A stretch of 64,000 nucleotides of DNA from DASYPQ01 sp036006425 (GTDB lineage: Bacteria > Planctomycetota > UBA1135 > GCA-002686595), in contig DASYPQ010000027.1 in assembly GCA_036006425.1 (NCBI GenBank), positions 62,001 to 126,000 of the forward strand, read 5' to 3'. This document shows, one piece after another, positions 52,427 through 59,158 of this stretch; the first letter of the stretch is position 1, and the number at the start of each line of letters is the position of its first letter. The position numbers and the translations under genes were made by a program. The notes under the pieces are model-generated. The model saw nothing but the letters and a program-made list of their open reading frames with translations. It was not told where the DNA came from and ran no database searches.

Positions 52427-53923
52427 ATGACGACGCACGAGGACTCCGAACGGCGGCGCGTCGAAGCGGCGCTCCAACGGAGCGAGGCCCGAGGGCGGGC
52501 GCTGCTGTCTTCGCTCCTCGATCCCACCATCGTGATCGACGCATCCGGGGTCATCCAGGAGGCGAGCGCGTCGGTCGAACGCGTGTTCGGATACGCACCG
52601 TCGGAGCTGCTCGGAAGGAACATCTCGGTGCTCATGCCCGAGCCGCACCGGTCCGCTCACGACGGATACCTGGAGCACTACCGCCGCACGGGGGAGACGA
52701 ACATCCTGGGACGGACGCGCGAGTTCGAGATCGTGCGCAAGGACGGCTCGATGATCGTCGTCGAGCTCTCGGTCGCGCGCACCGAGGTCGCGGACGACGT
52801 TCCGCCGCTGTTCATCGGTTCGTTCCGGGACGTGACGGACAAGAAGCGCGCGGAGCAGGCGCTGCGCGACAGCGAGCGCCGGTTCCGCGCGCTGTTCGAC
52901 CGCGCCTTCCAGTTCATCGGGCTCCTCCGTCCCGACGGAACCGTCCTCGAGGTCAACCAGGCCGCATGCGAGGCGGGGGCTCTGCGCCGCGAGGACGCGA
53001 TCGGCCGGCCGTTCTGGGAAGCGCGCTGGTGGTCGCACTCCCGGGCGATGTCGGATCGGATACGCGACGCCGTGCGGCGAGCCGCGGAAGGGGAGTTCGT
53101 CCGCTTCGAGGTCGCTCAGCGCGGTCCGGGCGATTCGATTCTCGACGTCGACTTCTCCCTGACGCCGGTGAAGGACGACGCGGGGAAGGTGGTCCTCCTG
53201 ATCCCCGAGGGCCGCGACGTCACCGCGCTGAAGGCCGCGCAGAGGGCCGAGACGTCCACGCTGCGCGCCCTGGCCACGATCGGCGAGTCCGCCGCGGTGC
53301 TCGCGCACGAGATCAAGAACCCGATCACCGCCGTCCACCTCGCCTTGCGCGCCGTCGCGGAGAAGCTCGGCGAGGACCACCGCGCCGTGCTCGAGGATCT
53401 CGTGGCGCGCATGCGGCACCTCGAGCTCCTGATGCGCAGCACCCTTTCGTTCGCCCGGCCGCTCGAGATCCGACTCGCGGCATGCGAGGCCCGCGAGCTC
53501 CTCGAGAGCGCCGTCGGCCGCATGGGTCCCCAACTCGCCAAGGCGGACTCGGAGGCGCGCATCGCGGTCGACGGCGCCGTGACGTTCATGGCGGATCCGA
53601 AGCTGCTCGGCGAGGTGATCTCGAACCTCGTTTCCAACGCGATCGAAGCGAAACGAAGCGGCGTCCACGTCCTCCTGTCCGCAGCGCGGTCGGGAACGGA
53701 TTCCGTCGTTCTTTCCGTGGAGGACGACGGGCCCGGGATTCCCGAGGAACGCCGCGAGTCGATCTTCAAGCCCTTCGTGACCACGAAGTCCGGGGGGACG
53801 GGCCTCGGCCTCGCGATCTGCAGGAAGATCGTGGAGGAGCACGGCGGTACGATCCATGCAGAGCCGAGCGCCTCGGGAGCGCGGTTCGTGATCCGATTGA
53901 AGATCCCGCTCCGAGACGGATGA
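52427..53923 (+). CDS. Two-PAS sensor histidine kinase, FixL-like
   Basis: 498 residues, no membrane helices, so cytosolic. PAS1 (about 20-135) carries MPEPHRSAHDGYLEHYRRTGE followed by ILGRTREFEIVRKDG, close to the heme pocket of FixL: H78 matches the proximal heme His and R98 may match the conserved distal Arg. PAS2 (about 148-268) is more divergent. HisKA has the phospho-acceptor H294 in LAHEIKNPITAVHLAL; the ATPase has the N box (LGEVISNLVSNAIEA), DDGPGIP, FKPFVTTKSGGTGLGLAI. A start at GTG 52424 is equally possible. The response regulator starts 3 bases after the stop, so they are a pair. Oxygen or redox sensing is inferred from the PAS1 motif; many non-heme PAS domains share parts of it. 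Confidence 0.88.
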   Translation: MTTHEDSERRRVEAALQRSEARGRALLSSLLDPTIVIDASGVIQEASASVERVFGYAPSELLGRNISVLMPEPHRSAHDGYLEHYRRTGETNILGRTREFEIVRKDGSMIVVELSVARTEVADDVPPLFIGSFRDVTDKKRAEQALRDSERRFRALFDRAFQFIGLLRPDGTVLEVNQAACEAGALRREDAIGRPFWEARWWSHSRAMSDRIRDAVRRAAEGEFVRFEVAQRGPGDSILDVDFSLTPVKDDAGKVVLLIPEGRDVTALKAAQRAETSTLRALATIGESAAVLAHEIKNPITAVHLALRAVAEKLGEDHRAVLEDLVARMRHLELLMRSTLSFARPLEIRLAACEARELLESAVGRMGPQLAKADSEARIAVDGAVTFMADPKLLGEVISNLVSNAIEAKRSGVHVLLSAARSGTDSVVLSVEDDGPGIPEERRESIFKPFVTTKSGGTGLGLAICRKIVEEHGGTIHAEPSASGARFVIRLKIPLRDG

Positions 53924-53926
53924 GCC

Positions 53927-54589
53927 ATGAACGAGCAAGCCGCGATTCGCATTTTCCTCGTCGACGACCAATCCATGATCCGGGCCGGGTTCCGGAGCCT
54001 GCTTTCCGTGGACGGGAGGTTCCAAGTCGTCGGCGACAGCGGAGATCCCCGCGCGGCCATCGATGCGATCGGCAAGCTGCGGCCCGACGTCGTCCTGCTC
54101 GACATCTCGATGCCGGGTCTTTCGGGCCTCGACGCGATCGCGATGATCCGCAAGGTCCACCCCGCGGCCAAGGTGATCATGCTCACGCACCACGAGGGGG
54201 AGTCCTTCGTCACGCAGGCGCTCTCCTCCGGCGCCGACGGCTACCTGTCGAAGGACTCGGAACAGAGCGAGCTGGTCCTCGCGATCGACGCGGTGCGGCG
54301 CGGCAACCCCTTCATCTCTCCGAAGGTCGCAGGAAGCCTGTTGCGGCGCGGCGGAACGAAACCGGACGATGCGTCGGGCGGCACGCGTCTCGAAGGGCTG
54401 ACTCCGCGCGAGCGCGAGGTGTTCCAGCTCCTCGCGCTCGGGAAGAGCAACAAGGAGGTCGCGAAGGCCCTCTCGACGAGCCTCGGAACCGTCAAGAAGC
54501 ACCGTGAGAATCTTCAGCGCAAGCTGAACTGCCACTCCACGGCCGAGATGGCGCTCCTCGCGATGCGCGAAGGACTGATGGGCAGCTAG
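53927..54589 (+). CDS. NarL/FixJ-type response regulator
   Basis: 220 residues. The receiver domain has the acidic pair in FLVDDQSMIRAGFRSLL (D13, D14), the phospho-acceptor in VVLLDISMPG (D59), the Thr in IMLTHHEGE and the Lys in YLSKDSEQ. A LuxR-type helix-turn-helix follows (LTPREREVFQLLALGKSNKEVAKALSTSLGTVKKHRENL, about 155-193). It is surely the partner of the kinase just upstream. Its target genes are unknown; the multiheme array 650 bases downstream and the PFOR/tryptophanase genes are candidates by proximity. The stop overlaps the convergent orphan gene by 4 bases. Confidence 0.94.
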   Translation: MNEQAAIRIFLVDDQSMIRAGFRSLLSVDGRFQVVGDSGDPRAAIDAIGKLRPDVVLLDISMPGLSGLDAIAMIRKVHPAAKVIMLTHHEGESFVTQALSSGADGYLSKDSEQSELVLAIDAVRRGNPFISPKVAGSLLRRGGTKPDDASGGTRLEGLTPREREVFQLLALGKSNKEVAKALSTSLGTVKKHRENLQRKLNCHSTAEMALLAMREGLMGS

Positions 54590-55002
54590 CCCGCCTGAAT
54601 TTCGGGCGGCGTCGGCGGCAGGATCTCCGCTTCCTCGCCGAGCATTTCCCGATAGAACGCGGCGATCTGAGGGTCCGAGAATCCCTCCCAGCCGGAGCAG
54701 GTGCGGTGGGTCTCGCACCCATCCGACTGGACGTCGCAAGCGAGCGGGACACCGAGTACGCGCTGGCGGGCGAGCTGCCACCGGTTGGCGATGTCCTCGA
54801 GCTCGGCGCGCCGGATGCCGAGTCGGTTCCGGACGATCCAGTCGTAGCGCCGGCGGAGCTCTCCCGTCGACAGCTGGGCGGTCCCCTTGCAGAAGATTCC
54901 CCGGCGCGCCGCGACCTCGCAGGCCGAGTGCTCGTCGTCGACGAGCGTGAGCAGCTTCTCCCGGATGGCTTGGACGGCTTCGTTCCTCGTGAGTCGCATC
55001 AT
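54586..55002 (-). CDS. Small Cys-containing protein of unknown function
   Basis: 138 residues from the ATG at 55002, which has GGAG at a 6-base spacing; the longer frame upstream lacks coding character. The N-terminal half is helical (NEAVQAIREKLLTLVDDEHSACEVAARRGIFCKG), with a following segment LSTGELRRRYDWIVRNR that could be a helix-turn-helix. The C-terminal half carries three more Cys (ACDVQSDGCETHRTC) and an acidic Pro-rich tail. No signal peptide. I do not recognise the family. It is tail-to-tail with the response regulator and divergent from the multiheme array. Confidence 0.6.
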   Translation of the reverse strand: MMRLTRNEAVQAIREKLLTLVDDEHSACEVAARRGIFCKGTAQLSTGELRRRYDWIVRNRLGIRRAELEDIANRWQLARQRVLGVPLACDVQSDGCETHRTCSGWEGFSDPQIAAFYREMLGEEAEILPPTPPEIQAG

Positions 55003-55237
55003 GTCGTGCTCCGTTCGTGCGCGGTGCGAGACCGCGCCACGGCACCGGACGGCAACTTTCGAACCGTCGGTTTCTCGCTTTCGAGCCCCTCGCGCGATGC
55101 CCTGTCCCGCCTGTGCCTCGGAGAATCTCGCGGTCAGCGCTGGAATTCCCGCGCACTCTCCGCTGCGGCTCGGCAGGATGTCGCTCCCGTCGGCGCCGTG
55201 AGGGACGGCCCGGACTTTGCGCGGAGAGAATTCCTGG

Positions 55238-56686
55238 ATGAGGCCCGGACTGACTCCGACCGTGGCTCTGCTGCTCGCGGCAGTCGGCTGCAAATCCGTC
55301 GCGGGTCCCCGCGCGGTATCCGCTTCGCAGGACCCTCCGAGCGTCGCAGTGCCGACCGCGAACCAGGGAACTTCGAGCGTCGCTCCCGACTCGGCTGCTC
55401 CAGCCGGCGCGATCGCCCCCGCTCCAGAGGCCATCGGCGCACCCGCGGGATCCGTGTACCCGATCCACGGCTACATGACGAGCACGTACCGCGGAAGGTG
55501 GACGAACGGCGACCACGACAACGACGTCTACGAGACGCTCGCGCTCGATCTCGGCGACCCCGCGCGGAATCCGTGGACCGGCCACGTGATGGCTCGCGTC
55601 GATGCGGACATCGACGGCAAGGGCGGATCGTCCTCCGTCTTCCATGATCTGGACGACACGTTCGACGGCACCATCCAGCCCTACCTGTACGACGCATGGA
55701 TGGAACGCCGGGACCTCGGTTCCCTCGAGCGCGTGCGGCTCGGGCGCCAGACTCTCTGGGACACGCCGGTGTTCGCGTGGTTCGACGGCGCGAGCATGGA
55801 GACGAAGGAGTTCGGAACCGCGCACTGGAAGCTCGGCGCGTACGGCGGCATGCCCGTTCATCTGTACGAATCCTCACGCGCAGGCGACTTCCTCGCAGGC
55901 GCCTACGCCGAAGCGCGTCCTTGGAAAGGGGGCCAGGCGCGCTTGGACGGCATGTACCTCGAGGACGAGACCGAGCTCGGCCAGCACACGAACGATCTCT
56001 GGCACGCGGGATTGACGCAGGCACTCGGCACGCACCTGCGCCTCGACGGGGGCTGGACCCGGCTCGAGGATACGAATCGCGACGTCTCCGCCAGCGCGAC
56101 CTGGTGGGACGCCGCGACCGACTTCAACGTCCGCGCGAGCTACTTCCAGCTCCTCACGACGCAGAAGAGTCTCGCCTCCGAGGTCGATCCGTACTTTGCG
56201 ACCCTCTCCGAGCTCTTTCCCTACCAGCAGATCGGGCTGCTCGCATCGAAGGGACTGAGCACGAAGGTCCGAGTGCAGGCCGGTGTCGACCTGCGCCGCG
56301 TCTCGGACGACGGAGACATCGGACAATTCAACCGCGACTTCGAGCGCTACTTCGGGACGGTGACCCTGCTCGACACGTTTTCGTCGGGCATCACCAGCAA
56401 CCTGACGGGCGAGATCTGGAACGGCGGCGGCAGCGACATCGAGACCTGGGGTCTCGATCTGGCGAAGTCGTTCTCGAAGGCGTTCGAGGCTTCCGCCGGT
56501 AGCGTGTACGCCTTGTACACCGTCGAGGACCTCACCGGAGAAGAGCGCGATCACGTGCGCACGTACTACGTGCGCCTGCGTTGGAAGCGCACTGCGGCGA
56601 CGACTTGGGACCTGCGCTTCGACGTCGAGGACATGGACCCGGATCCGATCGAAACCGTGCGAGCGGGGCTGACATGGCGCTTCTGA
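55238..56686 (+). CDS. Outer-membrane beta-barrel protein of the multiheme array
   Basis: 482 residues. The ATG at 55238 has GGAGAG at 9 bases. The N-terminus LTPTVALLLAAVGCKS is a signal peptide with a lipobox-like Cys (C18), followed by a 45-residue Ala/Pro/Ser linker. From about 65 to the end the sequence alternates hydrophobic and polar residues with many Tyr/Trp (VYETLALDLGD, HLRLDGGWTRLEDT, TTWDLRFDVED) and ends VRAGLTWRF, a C-terminal aromatic typical of barrel proteins. It resembles an outer-membrane porin of roughly 16-18 strands. Its place directly in front of a 13-heme cytochrome (13-base overlap) suggests it holds or passes electrons to a cytochrome, as porins do in porin-cytochrome conduits. 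It is much shorter than MtrB/PioB and I cannot assign it to that family. Confidence 0.72.
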   Translation: MRPGLTPTVALLLAAVGCKSVAGPRAVSASQDPPSVAVPTANQGTSSVAPDSAAPAGAIAPAPEAIGAPAGSVYPIHGYMTSTYRGRWTNGDHDNDVYETLALDLGDPARNPWTGHVMARVDADIDGKGGSSSVFHDLDDTFDGTIQPYLYDAWMERRDLGSLERVRLGRQTLWDTPVFAWFDGASMETKEFGTAHWKLGAYGGMPVHLYESSRAGDFLAGAYAEARPWKGGQARLDGMYLEDETELGQHTNDLWHAGLTQALGTHLRLDGGWTRLEDTNRDVSASATWWDAATDFNVRASYFQLLTTQKSLASEVDPYFATLSELFPYQQIGLLASKGLSTKVRVQAGVDLRRVSDDGDIGQFNRDFERYFGTVTLLDTFSSGITSNLTGEIWNGGGSDIETWGLDLAKSFSKAFEASAGSVYALYTVEDLTGEERDHVRTYYVRLRWKRTAATTWDLRFDVEDMDPDPIETVRAGLTWRF

Positions 56687-57705
56687 TTCGCGGACGTTCC
56701 GTTCCGTCGTCGTGGATCCCGCTCGTCGGGATGCTGCTCGCCGGCGGCGGGTGCATGCTGCTCTCCGAGTCGTCGCCGGGAGAGAAGCCGTTCGCGTTCA
56801 ATCACGCGATCCACGTGCAGCAGGGTCTGGAGTGCACGGACTGCCACGCGGGGGCGGACTCGAGGGACGAACCCGGGATGCCGGTCCTCGCCCAGTGCCA
56901 GCTCTGTCACCAGGACCTCGACAAGGAGAAGCCCCCGGAGAAGCACGCCACCGTCCTGTTCGAAGGGAAGGCCTTCAAGGCGCAGCACGCGATGCAGCTC
57001 GGCGACGAAGTGATCTTCTCCCATCAAGCCCACGTGGCGCGCGGACAGGAATGCAGCGCCTGCCACACGGGCATCGAGGCGAGCGAACGGATCGGCCCGG
57101 AGATCCGGATGTCGATGGACGGATGCACGGCGTGCCACGCCAAGAGCTCGACGGCGACGAAGGCGCCGGAAGACTGCGCCGTCTGCCACAAGGAGATCCG
57201 TCGCGACCGCGAACCCACGAGTCACCTCCACGCGTGGACGCGGATGCACGGTCAGGTCGTGCGCGCCGGCAGCGAGGAGCTCGGCGACCGCTGCTCCCTC
57301 TGCCACACGGAATCGACCTGCACGAACTGCCACGCGAGCATACCTCCGGAGAACCACGACAACTTCTGGCGCATCCGCGGACACGGGATCGCCGCGGAAC
57401 TCGACCGGACGAACTGCGCGGTCTGCCACCGCCCCGATTCGTGCGAACGGTGCCACGCGGACTCGATGCCGCTCAACCACACCGGGATGTGGGGGACGCC
57501 GCGCGACACGCACTGCACGGCTTGTCACTTCCCGCTCCAGTCGAACGGCTGCGTGGCCTGCCACAAGGGCACGCCCAGCCATGCGCTCGCGACGCCGATG
57601 CCTCCGACGCACACTCCGGGGATGAACTGCCGGCAGTGTCACGGGGTCACGCAGCCGTTACCCCACGTCGACAATGGATCGACGTGCACGATGTGCCACC
57701 ACTAG
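56674..57705 (+). CDS. Exported 13-heme cytochrome c
   Basis: 343 residues containing 13 CxxCH motifs, about one heme per 26 residues: CTDCH, CQLCH, CSACH, CTACH, CAVCH, CSLCH, CTNCH, CAVCH, CERCH, CTACH, CVACH, CRQCH and CTMCH at the very C-terminus. The ATG at 56674 lies inside the end of the barrel gene. A signal peptide ends in LLAGGGC (Cys 27), a weak lipobox. Several NH/SHQAH-type His (FAFNHAIHVQ, IFSHQAHVARG) would be distal ligands, as in cytochrome c7/c3-type repeats, which this is built from. It is probably periplasmic or outer-membrane-attached and part of an electron wire with the barrel and the next two cytochromes. Confidence 0.93.
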   Translation: MALLIRGRSVPSSWIPLVGMLLAGGGCMLLSESSPGEKPFAFNHAIHVQQGLECTDCHAGADSRDEPGMPVLAQCQLCHQDLDKEKPPEKHATVLFEGKAFKAQHAMQLGDEVIFSHQAHVARGQECSACHTGIEASERIGPEIRMSMDGCTACHAKSSTATKAPEDCAVCHKEIRRDREPTSHLHAWTRMHGQVVRAGSEELGDRCSLCHTESTCTNCHASIPPENHDNFWRIRGHGIAAELDRTNCAVCHRPDSCERCHADSMPLNHTGMWGTPRDTHCTACHFPLQSNGCVACHKGTPSHALATPMPPTHTPGMNCRQCHGVTQPLPHVDNGSTCTMCHH

Positions 57706-57872
57706 GCGGCGCGCGGCGCGGGAAAAATCCGCACCGGTGCGAGAAGTCCCTCGCCGCGGATCCGGTTCGCGCCGTCGCCTTGCCTGCTGCCGGGGGGCAC
57801 TCGCCTTGCTAGGGTGGTCGCGTTCCAGGTGCAGCTGATTCACGACCTCAGAGATCGAGGAGAACGAGCACG

Positions 57873-58613
57873 ATGAGACTTCCGATGCGCAGTCCGCTGT
57901 TTGCACACCGAGCTGTCCTGGGTATCGCCGCCGTGGTTTCGATCCTCGGCCTGGTCCTGGCGCAGGGCGCCAAGGATCCCAAGGCGGGTGCCGCGACCGC
58001 GAACAAGTACATCGGCGCGGAGAAGTGCAAGAACTGTCACCAGACGGAGGCGTCGGGAAACCAGTTCGCCGCCTGGCAGAAGATGGAGCACGCCAAGGCC
58101 TTCGCCACGCTGGCCACCGACAAGGCGAAGGAGTTCGCCAAGGCGAAGGGGATCGACGACCCGCAGAAGAGCGACCAGTGCCTCAAGTGCCACACGACCG
58201 CGTTCGGGTTGGCCGCGGATCTCGTGAAGAAGGGCTTCGATCCCAAGGCCGGCGTCCAGTGCGAGTCGTGCCACGGCCCCGGCGAGCAGCACATGAAGGC
58301 GCGGCTCGCCGCGGTCGCGAAGGGCGGCGCCGACGACGGATTCGGCGACGACAAGGGGAAGGTCGCCGAGCGCCAGAAGATCCCGGCGGACGAGATCGTC
58401 TCGATGCCGGATCAGAAGACGTGCCTCGCCTGCCACAACGAGGAGAGCCCGACGTTCAAGCCCTTCTGCTACTACGAGAGGCTCGAGAAGGTGAGGCACG
58501 ACGACCCGCGGAAACCCCACGCGGACAAGCTCGTGTGCGCCTGCGACAAGTGTCCGTGCGTGCACGGCTGCGAAGCGGGGAAGTGCGGCACTCCGGCGAA
58601 GGACAAGAAGTGA
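57873..58613 (+). CDS. Tetraheme cytochrome c554-like protein with Cys-rich tail
   Basis: 246 residues with an N-terminal signal peptide (AVLGIAAVVSILGLVLAQG). Four CxxCH: KCKNCH (about 52), QCLKCH, QCESCHGPGEQH (the CxxCHGPG..H pattern typical of the cytochrome c554 family) and TCLACHNEESPTFKPF. After the last heme site the C-terminus ends with LVCACDKCPCVHGC and EAGKCG, seven Cys counting the one in KPFCYY and none in CxxCH form. CxCxxCxC is the metal-thiolate pattern of bacterial metallothioneins. The gene follows the 13-heme gene after 167 bases, so it may have its own promoter. Periplasmic electron carrier is inferred from the family. Confidence 0.92.
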   Translation: MRLPMRSPLFAHRAVLGIAAVVSILGLVLAQGAKDPKAGAATANKYIGAEKCKNCHQTEASGNQFAAWQKMEHAKAFATLATDKAKEFAKAKGIDDPQKSDQCLKCHTTAFGLAADLVKKGFDPKAGVQCESCHGPGEQHMKARLAAVAKGGADDGFGDDKGKVAERQKIPADEIVSMPDQKTCLACHNEESPTFKPFCYYERLEKVRHDDPRKPHADKLVCACDKCPCVHGCEAGKCGTPAKDKK

Positions 58614-58642
58614 TTCGGTAGCAGCCCGACTCCGAGGCAACG

Positions 58643-59149
58643 ATGAGCCGGGTCCTCCTGCTGTTTCCACTCGCGCTCCTCGCCGCGACCGTCACGGCAG
58701 CCGTCTCGGCCCGACTCGTGCCGACCGGAATCGCCCAGCCCGTGGGCTTCGACCACGCGCGACACGCCCAGGAGGACCTCGGCTGTCTCGACTGCCACCG
58801 GACGGCCGAGACGAGTCCGCACGCGTCGTTGCCGCGGATGTCCTCGTGCCTCGTCTGTCACGCCGAGCCCAAGGGCGAAAGCCCGGAGGAGGCGAAGCTG
58901 CTCGAATTCGTTCGAAAGAAGGAAGAGGTGCCTTGGGTCCAGGTGAATCGGATGCCCGGGCACGTCTACTTCAGCCACGCGGTGCACGTGAAGCTCGCGC
59001 AGATGGATTGCGCCGTCTGCCACGGGGACATGGCCTCGATGACGAGCCCCGTGACCGCCTCGCAGGTCGGGAACCTCACCATGCAGCGCTGCATGGAATG
59101 CCACGTCGACAAGGGAGCGAGCAACGACTGCCTCGCGTGCCACAAGTGA
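58643..59149 (+). CDS. Pentaheme cytochrome c (c3/c7 type), membrane-anchored
   Basis: 168 residues. An uncleaved-looking N-terminal helix (LLLFPLALLAATVTAAVSA) anchors it. Five CxxCH: GCLDCH, SCLVCH, DCAVCH, RCMECH and DCLACHK at the end, with distal-ligand His in VGFDHARHAQ and VYFSHAVHVKLAQ. It lies 9 bases before the molybdopterin-like subunit, the position of the cytochrome subunit of Qrc (QrcA) and alternative complex III (ActA). It most likely receives electrons from the quinol-oxidising complex that follows and hands them to the soluble or outer cytochromes. Confidence 0.92.
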   Translation: MSRVLLLFPLALLAATVTAAVSARLVPTGIAQPVGFDHARHAQEDLGCLDCHRTAETSPHASLPRMSSCLVCHAEPKGESPEEAKLLEFVRKKEEVPWVQVNRMPGHVYFSHAVHVKLAQMDCAVCHGDMASMTSPVTASQVGNLTMQRCMECHVDKGASNDCLACHK

Positions 59150-59158
59150 GCGCTCACC

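Noticed and set aside
55238..56686. Assigning the barrel protein to MtrB/PioB
   Set aside because: It is far shorter than those porins and I see no N-terminal Cys-x-x-Cys motif typical of MtrB.
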